Counted from the first letter of the stretch, positions 1 through 4,831 are shown. The stretch: DNA of 5,106 bases from an uncultured Actinomycetes bacterium (GCA_903911165.1 CAIWCQ010000022.1:1-5106), one strand, 5' to 3'. Notes: generated by a model not told the origin, from the sequence alone. Made by a program: numbers and translations.

Positions 1-82
1 CGAACACCCGGGCAAACGCATCACCCACCGTGTCCTCGAGTTTGCGCTCGATGCGTTGAACCAGGCCCTTCTGGCTACTCAT
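1..82 (-). CDS. fhaA: FhaA, N-terminal fragment (FHA-domain protein), 5' end only
   Basis: The ATG is at 80-82 on the minus strand and the frame runs off the left edge after 27 codons. The residues seen begin MSSQKGLVQRIERKLED and continue VGDAFARVF, closely matching the start of mycobacterial FhaA (Rv0020c, recalled as MGSQKRLVQRVERKLEQ). In that family an N-terminal DUF3662 domain is joined by a long G/Y/P/Q-rich linker to a C-terminal FHA domain that binds phosphothreonine. FhaA is a cytoplasmic partner of the PknA/PknB kinases and of phosphorylated MviN in peptidoglycan synthesis. The FHA domain itself lies outside the window. A purine-rich GAGG (94-97) lies 11 bases before the ATG, and GGTGAG directly abuts it, so the ribosome site is only moderate. 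The adjacent tRNA-Leu supports the assignment by synteny. Confidence 0.88.
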   Translation of the reverse strand, partial: MSSQKGLVQRIERKLEDTVGDAFARVF

Positions 83-341
83 CTCACCGCCCGCCTCACC
101 CGTCCTGTCGTGGCATTCGCTGAAGTGGCTGACCCCGCCGCGTGTCGCGCCGCCACTGTTGTTCACCTGCATGGTATCGGGACAGGAGCGCGCAGCGGCA
201 CCACTAGAACTCTGAGAATCCCGTCGGGGCAGGTCAGGGGCATGATCGGAGGGCCGTTAGGGGCGGTTTTCGCGGCCACTTGGGCCGGTCAGCGTGGCTG
301 GGGGACGGGGCCGCCGCCGTGATAGGCTCCACCGGTTGTTT
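83..341. other. Divergent intergenic region between fhaA and tRNA-Leu
   Basis: These 259 bases separate the fhaA start (minus) from the tRNA (plus). The open frames across them look like high-GC chance frames: they have no family-like motifs and no ribosome site. The region must carry the fhaA promoter on the minus strand, which I could not place, and the tRNA promoter, for which a candidate -10 is listed separately. No repeat or mobile-element remnant was seen. Confidence 0.6.
323..328 (+). promoter_or_regulatory. Candidate -10 element for tRNA-Leu (TAGGCT)
   Basis: TAGGCT fits the mycobacterial TANNNT -10 pattern and is preceded by TGA (320-322), an extended -10 arrangement. Transcription would start near 335, about 7 bases before the mature tRNA at 342, which is a normal leader length. 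No convincing -35 lies 16-18 bases upstream; that stretch is G-rich. Confidence 0.4.
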
Positions 342-424
342 GGGCGAGTGGCGGAATGGCAGACGCGCTGGCTTCAGGTGCCAGTGTCCTTCGGGACGTG
401 GGGGTTCAAGTCCCCCTTCGCCCA
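342..424 (+). tRNA. leuT: tRNA-Leu, anticodon CAG
   Basis: The cloverleaf folds by hand. The acceptor stem GGGCGAG (342-348) pairs with TTCGCCC (417-423), followed by discriminator A424. The D arm is closed by GCG (351-353) and CGC (364-366). The anticodon stem is CTGGC (368-372) with GCCAG (380-384), and its loop TTCAGGT puts CAG at 375-377. The long variable arm, GTCC-TTCG-GGAC (386-397), is typical of class II leucine tRNAs. The T stem GGGGG (400-404) pairs with CCCCC (412-416) around the TTCAAGT loop. The 3' CCA is not encoded, because CAC follows the discriminator. It decodes CUG, a major leucine codon in GC-rich genomes. The gene symbol is taken from synteny with M. tuberculosis leuT beside fhaA. 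Confidence 0.96.
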
Positions 425-463
425 CACACCTACCCCCGGGTCGGACCTTTGCGTCGCCGGCTC

Positions 464-476
464 GGGTCCGGGACCC
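464..476 (+). terminator. Possible terminator hairpin after tRNA-Leu
   Basis: GGGTC (464-468) and GACCC (472-476) form a perfect 5-bp stem with a CGG loop, and TTTC follows at 477-480. It lies 40 bases past the tRNA end. The stem is short and the T-run is only three bases, so it could be chance in GC-rich sequence. Confidence 0.3.
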
Positions 477-635
477 TTTCGGCTGAAACGTTTGCTAACC
501 CTGCGCTCCCGGGTGTTAAGTGAAGGTTGGCTAGTTTCCCTTCGATGATTGGGCGGCCCGCCTGCCCGATGAACGAGCGTTTTCCGGCATCGGCGTGTTC
601 GCCAAGGCGGTCGGTGCGCTGGCGCGCCGAATATC

Positions 636-642
636 GAGGGAG
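636..642 (+). promoter_or_regulatory. Ribosome binding site deciding the PE-PPE start
   Basis: GAGGGAG at 636-642 is strongly Shine-Dalgarno-like and lies 6 bases before the GTG at 649. The earlier in-frame GTG at 595 has no comparable site upstream. This favours 649 as the start and puts a hydrophobic leader within the first 35 residues. Confidence 0.65.
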
Positions 643-648
643 ACACTC

Positions 649-2037
649 GTGGTTCGCGCCGGGCGCGGGGTCCAACTCCGCGGGGTCCAATTCGCCGCGC
701 TGCTGTTGATCGCCGTATTGCAGATGATCGCCGTATTGCAGATGACTGTCGGCCAGTCCTTCCCTACCGGCACTGCCGCGCTGGCGAAACTGAGGACCGG
801 ATACACCGAGGGGATCGAACTCCTCGCCTCGCAGGCGGCACTGATCATGAACGGGACCTTCGAACCGGTGGTCACCACTGAGTGGATCCGCCAGGTGATG
901 TCGGGGTTCGTGACGCCTACCCTGGGTGAGGGGTACCTCGGCACCGCGATGACCACTCCTGAGGAATTCTGGCCGGTGACTGGATTGTTCAGCATGACCT
1001 TCGACAACTCGGTCCACACCGGTTACGAACTTCTCGATTCCCAGGTTCACCAGAACCTTTCCGAAAGTCCCCGAACTCCGGTGGCGGTATTCGGATACTC
1101 CCAGAGCGCGATCATCGCTTCCTTGGAAAAGCGAACACTGGCAACCGAATTCGCCGATCGTACCGATACTCCCCAGGTGTCGTTCGTCATGACCGGAAAC
1201 CCGTATCGTCCCAACGGGGGTTTTCTGTCGAGGTTGCCGCTTCTGGCGAGGCTTCTCAATCCGTCGAGCCAGATGACTGCCTCTCCGACCGATACGGTCT
1301 TCGCGACCCACGATGTCGCTCGCCAGTACGACATGTGGGCGGACTTCCCCACCTATCCGCTGAACCTGCTCGCCGACATCAACGCGCTCTTCGGGCTGTT
1401 GAACCACTGGTATCTGCCGGCGTCGGTCAATCCCCTCCTCGGCAACCTCATCTCGACAGTCTCGCTGGACCCAGCGAGCCCGAATTACAACCCCGACACG
1501 TTGGTCCAGCACTATGGCGACACCACCTACTACACGATTCCGTCGGAACATCTGCCCATGCTCTATCCGCTGCGGTGGATCGGTCTGGGACCGCTGACCG
1601 ACGTCATCGAGCCGACGCTGAAGGTCTTGGTGGAACTCGGCTACGACCGGAGCGCCGGGTACGGTCAGGTGGCCCGCGCGCGATTGTTCCCTTGTATCGA
1701 CCCCGGGAAGCTCGCCCAGGATCTGGGCGCCGCCTTCGCCGAGGGCGGGACCGCCTTGCACGCACTGTTCACACCACCGGTGTCAGCGCCGGTGGGTGGA
1801 GGCGTGGCCGCCCCTGCCGCTGCGCAGGAACGCAGGCCGATCCCCGCCCGGCGCGCGTCCGGACCTGCCAAACCGGTGCGCAGCGCGGCGGCGGCTGAGG
1901 CTGAGGCTGAGGCTGAGGAGTCGCCCCAGTCGCGGCCGGCGTCAACGATGCCCCGCGAGCCCCGGCGGACCGGCCCGCGTCACTCGCCGTCGTCGAAAAT
2001 CGCCACCGCGCGGGTCCAGCCTGCCGACGCCGCATGA
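649..2037 (+). CDS. Stand-alone PE-PPE domain serine hydrolase, exported or membrane-anchored
   Basis: A 462-residue protein from the GTG at 649. Residues about 64-310 match the PE-PPE alpha/beta-hydrolase domain (PF08237) that follows PE or PPE modules in mycobacterial proteins. Motifs seen: ALIMNGT (about 64), GYSQSA with nucleophile serine 151, GNPYRPNGG (183-191), YDMWADFPTYPLN (from about 227) with acid candidates D228/D232, and EHLPM with candidate catalytic His 301. Family members are reported esterases or lipases; the substrate here is unknown. There is no PE or PPE module. Instead an arginine-containing start precedes a hydrophobic stretch (about 15-32), suggesting a Sec signal or an anchor; no clear AXA cleavage site is visible. 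The last 80 or so residues are Ala/Pro/Arg/Glu-rich with no fold recognised. The 3' end overlaps the convergent cyclase gene by 58 bases. A start at GTG 595 (480 residues) is possible but lacks a ribosome site. The domain is certain; the export route is inferred. Confidence 0.9.
   Translation: MVRAGRGVQLRGVQFAALLLIAVLQMIAVLQMTVGQSFPTGTAALAKLRTGYTEGIELLASQAALIMNGTFEPVVTTEWIRQVMSGFVTPTLGEGYLGTAMTTPEEFWPVTGLFSMTFDNSVHTGYELLDSQVHQNLSESPRTPVAVFGYSQSAIIASLEKRTLATEFADRTDTPQVSFVMTGNPYRPNGGFLSRLPLLARLLNPSSQMTASPTDTVFATHDVARQYDMWADFPTYPLNLLADINALFGLLNHWYLPASVNPLLGNLISTVSLDPASPNYNPDTLVQHYGDTTYYTIPSEHLPMLYPLRWIGLGPLTDVIEPTLKVLVELGYDRSAGYGQVARARLFPCIDPGKLAQDLGAAFAEGGTALHALFTPPVSAPVGGGVAAPAAAQERRPIPARRASGPAKPVRSAAAAEAEAEAEESPQSRPASTMPREPRRTGPRHSPSSKIATARVQPADAA
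664..690 (+). repeat. 15-bp-period tandem duplication in the PE-PPE leader
   Basis: The 12-mer CGCGGGGTCCAA occurs at 664-675 and again at 679-690, a period of 15 bases that keeps the frame. It produces the doubled peptide RGVQL-RGVQF in the N-terminal basic part of the leader, consistent with replication slippage. Confidence 0.75.
709..744 (+). repeat. Perfect 18-bp tandem duplication in the PE-PPE hydrophobic leader
   Basis: ATCGCCGTATTGCAGATG is repeated without mismatch at 709-726 and 727-744, encoding IAVLQM twice. The unit is in frame and lengthens the hydrophobic core of the leader by six residues. Exact identity between the copies suggests a recent duplication. Confidence 0.95.
1894..1917 (+). 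repeat. Hexanucleotide repeat (GCTGAG)x4 in the PE-PPE tail
   Basis: Four perfect GCTGAG units encode alternating Ala-Glu in the low-complexity C-terminal tail, preceded by GCG-rich alanine codons. Being a multiple of three, copy-number change would lengthen or shorten the tail without shifting the frame. Confidence 0.9.
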
Positions 2038-2780
2038 ATCTTCACCGGGAAGCAGGAGACCTCGAAACCGTCGGCCGGCAGTGACTCCAGGTTGTGCAGC
2101 TTCTCGATGTGGCAGTAGCCGATGTCGCGTCCGGCACGATGGCCCTCCCAGATGACCGATGGGTCGTGGTTTTGCGCGTAGCGCCGCGCGGTGTGGGAGA
2201 AGGGCGCGTCCCAACTCCAGGCGTCTGTTCCGGTCAATCGCACACCGCGCTCCAAGAGGTACAGCGTCGCCTCGCGGCCGATTCCGCACCCGGTGCTGAC
2301 GTAGTCCGGTAGGCCGTAATGCGTTCCGGCGCTGGTGTTTACCAGCACGATCTCCAGTGGTGCCAATGTGTGGCCGATGCGCTCCAACTCCAGCTCCACG
2401 TCGGCGGCGGACACCACGTAGCCGTCCGGGAATCGGCGAAAGTCGAGCTTTACCGCGGGCTGCAGACACCATTCGAGCGGCACCTCGTCGATGGTGATGG
2501 CCCGCCGGCCCCCATCCACCGCGGCGGAATCCATCGTCGAGGCGTAATGGTAGGGCGCGTCGAGGTGCGTCCCGTTGTGGGTGGTGATCCGGACACGCTC
2601 GATCGCCCAGCCCTCCCCCGCCGGAAGATCATCGACTGTCGCGCCCGGGAAAAACGACACGACCTCCTCCGCCGTCTGGCGGTGGTTGTAGTAATCGATC
2701 TCAGGCAGATGCCCCGGCGGGTCCGAGTCGATCCCGGCCTGCAACGCAACCGAGAGGTCGACGAACCTCCGCCCCGTCAT
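1980..2780 (-). CDS. Cyclase-family metal-dependent hydrolase (kynurenine-formamidase-like)
   Basis: A 266-residue protein from the ATG at 2780; a TTG at 2789 would add three residues. The metal-binding signature HNGTHLDAPYH (about 68-78) matches HxGTHxDxPxH of the cyclase family (PF04199), which includes kynurenine formamidase, isatin hydrolase and polyketide-cyclase-like enzymes. Later family features are GTDAWSWD (about 184-191) and a C-terminal stretch HIEKLHNLESLP (about 224-235) resembling the conserved IE-L-NL segment that supplies a catalytic Glu or His. Length is usual for the family. The enzymes are cytoplasmic and hydrolyse amide or lactam bonds; no kynurenine-pathway gene lies nearby, so the substrate is open. 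The start faces the phosphotransferase start across 35 bases, suggesting a functional pair. No ribosome site precedes the ATG, and a -10-like TAGCAT 8 bases upstream would give a leaderless message. The 3' end overlaps the PE-PPE gene. Confidence 0.88.
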   Translation of the reverse strand: MTGRRFVDLSVALQAGIDSDPPGHLPEIDYYNHRQTAEEVVSFFPGATVDDLPAGEGWAIERVRITTHNGTHLDAPYHYASTMDSAAVDGGRRAITIDEVPLEWCLQPAVKLDFRRFPDGYVVSAADVELELERIGHTLAPLEIVLVNTSAGTHYGLPDYVSTGCGIGREATLYLLERGVRLTGTDAWSWDAPFSHTARRYAQNHDPSVIWEGHRAGRDIGYCHIEKLHNLESLPADGFEVSCFPVKIHAASAGWTRAVAIFDDGE

Positions 2781-2815
2781 AGAGGCCAATGCTAGCCAGT
2801 GGTGTAATCGCCCCC
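2781..2815. promoter_or_regulatory. Compact divergent promoter region, possibly leaderless on both sides
   Basis: Only 35 bases separate the two preferred ATGs. On the minus strand TAGCAT (2794-2789) fits TANNNT and lies 8 bases before the cyclase ATG. On the plus strand TGTAAT (2803-2808) differs from TATAAT at one position and lies 7 bases before the phosphotransferase ATG at 2816. Neither gene has a visible Shine-Dalgarno, as expected for leaderless messages, which are common in mycobacteria. No -35 matched either side. Confidence 0.4.
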
Positions 2816-3901
2816 ATGGCCTCGGCAGCGCAGATTCCGGGAACGGCCGAGCAGGTCACTGCCGAGTGGCTGTCGGCGGTACTGAGCCGTCCCGGCAGTC
2901 CGGTCGCCGTGGCCACAGCCGAGATCACCCCGATCGGAACCGGCCAGACCGGCGCCACCTTCCGGGCCACGGTTCGCTACGAAAGTCCTCAGGTAGCGCT
3001 CCCGGACTCGTTCGTCGTTAAGCTGCCTGCCCAAGACGAGGCGGTGCGCGATCGGGTCGCCTTGAGTTACCGCTCCGAACACGCCTTCTACACCGAGGTG
3101 GCGGACACGGTCGCGGTGCCACTCCCCCGCTGCTATCACTGCGCCATCGCCGACGACGGCGCGCAGTTCGTCCTGTTGCTGGCCGATATGGCACCGGCGG
3201 TCCAAGGCGATCAGATTCTTGGGTGCAGCGTGACCGAGGCGCGACTGGGCGCCACGGCGTTGGCCGGACTGCACGGGCCCCGATGGTGCGACCCGGCCTG
3301 GTTGGACTTCACCGGCACCGTGATGCCGAAGCCGGATGAAGCCGGTGCCCGCGGACTGGGCGATATCACCAAACTCGCGGCACAGATCACCATTGACAAG
3401 CTCGGCGCGCGGATGAGCCCGGCTGACCGGGACACAGTGGTTGAGTCCGCCGACCTGATCGCCGACTGGCTGCTGGGCTCGCCTGACCGGTTCAGCCTGC
3501 TGCACGGCGACTACCGGATTGACAATCTGCTCTTCGACCCCGATCGCACCCGGGTGACCGTTGTGGATTGGCAGACCTTGGCGGTCGGGCTGCCCGCCCG
3601 AGACTTGGCCTACTTCGTCGCGACCAGCCTGCAGCCCGATGAGCGCGCCGATCACGAGCGAGGACTTGTCGACGCTTACCACCGTGCTTTATCCACCCAC
3701 GGTGTTACGGGCTATGGCGCTGAAACCTGTTGGCAGGATTACCGTTTCGGCATGTTGCAGGTGCCACTGATTTCGACGCTGGGTTTTGCCTTCTCCGCTG
3801 AGACCGAACGCGGAGGCGAGATGATGCTGGCGATGATGAAGCGCGGCAGCCAGGCCATCAGGGATCTTGGAACGTTAGATCTAGTCCGCTCGGGCGTCTG
3901 A
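2816..3901 (+). CDS. APH/CHK-like phosphotransferase family protein
   Basis: A 361-residue protein from the ATG at 2816. An earlier in-frame ATG at 2789 would add nine residues but has no ribosome site and would overlap the other gene's leader. The fold is that of aminoglycoside/choline/ecdysteroid-type small-molecule kinases. The N-lobe carries FVVKLP with the ATP-binding lysine (about 70), and SEHAFY has the pairing Glu (about 89). The C-lobe has HGDYRIDN (about 230-237), the Brenner-type catalytic loop with Asp 232 and Asn 237, and VVDWQ with the metal-binding Asp 251. It is therefore predicted to be an active kinase that phosphorylates a hydroxyl or amine group. Mycobacteria carry many such paralogues, often near lipid or steroid catabolism genes, and few have known substrates. 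An antibiotic-resistance role is not implied. It diverges from the cyclase gene, and its stop overlaps the convergent membrane-protein gene by 21 bases. Confidence 0.88.
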   Translation: MASAAQIPGTAEQVTAEWLSAVLSRPGSPVAVATAEITPIGTGQTGATFRATVRYESPQVALPDSFVVKLPAQDEAVRDRVALSYRSEHAFYTEVADTVAVPLPRCYHCAIADDGAQFVLLLADMAPAVQGDQILGCSVTEARLGATALAGLHGPRWCDPAWLDFTGTVMPKPDEAGARGLGDITKLAAQITIDKLGARMSPADRDTVVESADLIADWLLGSPDRFSLLHGDYRIDNLLFDPDRTRVTVVDWQTLAVGLPARDLAYFVATSLQPDERADHERGLVDAYHRALSTHGVTGYGAETCWQDYRFGMLQVPLISTLGFAFSAETERGGEMMLAMMKRGSQAIRDLGTLDLVRSGV

Positions 3902-4180
3902 GGACGGTCCTTCGGGGTCGGGGGACAGGTCGGGGACGAAGTCGTCGGGGGCCAGTGGCGTTTCCGGTGAGCTCGCTGTGGACTGCGCAGCGACCGCCGA
4001 CTGGAATCGGTCCGCGACCGCCCGCCCGCGTTCCCCGCGCCAGTCCCGCAACAACACCCCGATGCCCGCGACCGCCATGGCGATCACTCCGCCGGCGGCC
4101 CACACGCTGTTAGTGAGCAGTGCCACGACAAGCGCGACCGAGGCCGCGACCGCCAGCACCGCGACGACCCGCATCGCCAC
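3881..4180 (-). CDS. Small two-helix membrane protein, function unknown
   Basis: A 99-residue protein from GTG 4180; ATG 4174 (97 residues) is the alternative. I do not recognise a family. Two hydrophobic segments, about residues 5-22 and 26-44, are joined by a three-residue turn and followed by a basic stretch (RDWRGERGR), so both ends are probably cytoplasmic. The remaining tail is Ser/Pro/Asp-rich and acidic (for example PDDFVPDLSPDPEG). An in-frame TAG at 4187-4189 rules out a longer start. A G6 run (4190-4195) 9 bases before the GTG could act as ribosome site, which favours GTG. It is on the same strand as whiB5 with 134 bases between, so co-transcription is possible. It ends 21 bases inside the convergent phosphotransferase gene. 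The strongly hydrophobic pattern, unlike a chance frame, supports a real gene. Confidence 0.68.
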   Translation of the reverse strand: MAMRVVAVLAVAASVALVVALLTNSVWAAGGVIAMAVAGIGVLLRDWRGERGRAVADRFQSAVAAQSTASSPETPLAPDDFVPDLSPDPEGPSSDARAD

Positions 4181-4189
4181 AGTCTGCTA

Positions 4190-4211
4190 CCCCCCGGCCG
4201 TATCGCGGGGG
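4190..4211 (-). promoter_or_regulatory. Inverted repeat covering the G-rich ribosome site of the membrane-protein gene
   Basis: CCCCCG (4191-4196) and CGGGGG (4206-4211) are perfectly complementary around a 9-base loop. In a minus-strand transcript from whiB5 the downstream arm is the G-run that would serve as ribosome site for the GTG at 4180. It could hide that site, or act as a weak terminator; no T-run follows, which argues against the latter. Confidence 0.35.
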
Positions 4212-4234
4212 TCCGACCGCCCGGCGCGTCCGGT

Positions 4235-4306
4235 GGGGGATCAGGTGGGGGATCCGCTGGGGGATCCGCTGGGGGATCCGCTGGGGGATGCGGTGGGGGA
4301 TGCGGT
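4235..4306 (+). repeat. Six-copy 12-bp tandem repeat with G5 runs
   Basis: Six contiguous 12-base units each begin GGGGGAT. Unit 1 is GGGGGATCAGGT (4235-4246), units 2-4 are identical GGGGGATCCGCT (4247-4282), and units 5-6 are identical GGGGGATGCGGT (4283-4306). The array lies between whiB5 (stop at 4315) and the small membrane gene, outside both. Every G5 run is separated by exactly 7 bases, so the plus strand meets the usual G-quadruplex pattern. The grouping into identical blocks suggests unit-by-unit expansion, like a minisatellite/VNTR. Confidence 0.95.
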
Positions 4307-4314
4307 AGCGGACC

Positions 4315-4731
4315 TCAGGCGGCGGTAGACGGCCGGACGGCAAGGGGCACGTGCACAACACCGGCGGCCACCGCAGTCGGCAGCGCTTCGGCTCGCGACA
4401 GCAGGTCCACGCTCTCCGGCAGCTCCCGGGGATTGATGACACCGTCGGCGATCTTGCGCAGCACCTCGCGAGCATGCGCGAGTTGATTCCGTTTGCGGTA
4501 CTGCCCGCCGGGCAGTTTCACCCCGGCCCACACCCCGTATTCCTCTCCGGCTTCGACCGCCTGGCGGGCGCACTGACGCTGCTGAGCCAGCGGGCACCGC
4601 CGCAGGCAGATCGCGCGCGCCTTGGTGGCGGCCTGTTCGTATACGCGCGCCTTGGCTGCGCCGTCGCTGGCGTCGTCATCGGCGTAGCCGAACCACAGTT
4701 CAGGCTCGGTAGAACACGGTCGGTAGTCCAT
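4315..4731 (-). CDS. whiB5: WhiB5-type iron-sulfur transcriptional regulator
   Basis: A 138-residue protein from the ATG at 4731, close to the 139 residues I recall for M. tuberculosis WhiB5. Four cysteines, C6, C42, C46 and C54, would hold a 4Fe-4S cluster. The spacing CX3C-X7-C differs from the usual WhiB CX2C-X5-C and is, as I recall, the hallmark of WhiB5. ELWFGY (about 11-16) follows the first cysteine, and the WhiB turn GVWAGV is at 66-71. The basic stretch after it (YRKRNQ) is the usual DNA-contacting region. WhiB proteins bind the primary sigma factor region 4 and tune promoters in response to redox or nitric oxide; WhiB5 is linked to virulence and reactivation in M. tuberculosis. An in-frame start at 4791 would lie above the ribosome site and inside the promoter, so 4731 is chosen. 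It diverges from the Xre regulator as in M. tuberculosis. Confidence 0.93.
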   Translation of the reverse strand: MDYRPCSTEPELWFGYADDDASDGAAKARVYEQAATKARAICLRRCPLAQQRQCARQAVEAGEEYGVWAGVKLPGGQYRKRNQLAHAREVLRKIADGVINPRELPESVDLLSRAEALPTAVAAGVVHVPLAVRPSTAA

Positions 4732-4737
4732 CTCGGT

Positions 4738-4743
4738 CTCCTT
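4738..4743 (-). promoter_or_regulatory. Ribosome binding site of whiB5
   Basis: AAGGAG on the minus strand lies 6 bases before the ATG at 4731, a near-ideal site. It fixes the start at MDYRP and excludes the longer 158-residue reading from 4791. Confidence 0.85.
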
Positions 4744-4762
4744 TTCGAGTTTCGGAGACAGA

Positions 4763-4791
4763 AGCGTATACGGTAAGCTCCGAACGTGCAA
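4763..4791 (-). promoter_or_regulatory. Candidate whiB5 promoter
   Basis: On the minus strand TTGCAC (4791-4786) and TACGCT (4768-4763) are separated by exactly 17 bases and fit -35 and -10 elements of the primary sigma factor. Transcription would begin near 4756, leaving a leader of about 25 bases that contains the AAGGAG site. The palindrome at 4765-4772 overlaps the -10. Confidence 0.5.
4765..4772. promoter_or_regulatory. Operator-like palindrome CGTATACG, whiB5-proximal copy
   Basis: A perfect 8-bp palindrome overlapping the candidate whiB5 -10. On the minus strand its context TTACCGTATACG resembles the plus-strand context TAAACGTATACG of the second copy. Binding here would block whiB5 transcription. 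The Xre regulator encoded next door is the obvious candidate ligand, by inference only. Confidence 0.5.
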
Positions 4792-4809
4792 TCAAAACAT
4801 ACACATAAA

Positions 4810-4817
4810 CGTATACG
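4810..4817. promoter_or_regulatory. Operator-like palindrome CGTATACG, regulator-proximal copy
   Basis: A second perfect copy of the palindrome, 45 bases from the first. It falls at the -35 position of the candidate promoter whose -10 is TACGAT at 4832-4837. A weaker match, TGTGTACG (4828-4835, 6 of 8), overlaps that -10. Confidence 0.5.
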
Positions 4818-4831
4818 ACCCGTTCACTGTG

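Larger units (their letters stand above)
425..648. other. Intergenic region between tRNA-Leu and the PE-PPE gene
   Basis: This stretch of 224 bases holds a possible tRNA terminator hairpin at 464-476 and must include the PE-PPE promoter. One TANNNT sequence, TAGTTT at 532-537, is a possible -10, but no -35 is spaced correctly. A GTG at 595 opens the PE-PPE frame 18 codons earlier than the preferred start. No tRNA-end duplication, integrase scar or inverted repeat of an insertion sequence was recognised. Confidence 0.5.

Noticed and set aside
56..322. 88-residue plus-strand frame between fhaA and the tRNA
   Set aside because: It starts inside fhaA on the opposite strand, has no ribosome site and no recognisable motif.
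342..424. Integrative-element attachment site at the tRNA-Leu 3' end
   Set aside because: No second copy of the tRNA 3' end was seen elsewhere in the window and no integrase is encoded; synteny data would be needed to claim it.
430..1761. 443-residue open frame antisense to the PE-PPE gene
   Set aside because: It mirrors a strongly supported gene. Its residues are Arg/Gly/Gln-rich with no recognisable domain, as expected for a chance frame opposite GC-rich coding sequence.
1335..1898. 187-residue plus-strand frame inside the PE-PPE gene
   Set aside because: It is out of frame with the PE-PPE domain and rich in Arg, Ala and Pro, with no ribosome site; a shadow frame.
2792..3682. 296-residue minus-strand frame opposite the phosphotransferase
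   Set aside because: It is antisense to a gene with intact kinase motifs, shows no domain of its own, and would collide with the divergent promoter.
4235..4306. CRISPR-like array
   Set aside because: The units are 12 bases and contiguous, with no spacers and no cas genes.
4110..4475. Frames reading through the 12-bp repeats (IPHR-, SPSG- and VGDPLGD-type repeat peptides)
   Set aside because: Each strand and frame gives some repeat peptide because the period is a multiple of three. All overlap whiB5 or the membrane gene out of frame and lack start signals.
4315..4791. Longer 158-residue WhiB start at 4791
   Set aside because: The extra 20 codons cover the candidate -10, the palindrome and the AAGGAG ribosome site, and the extra residues are not WhiB-like.
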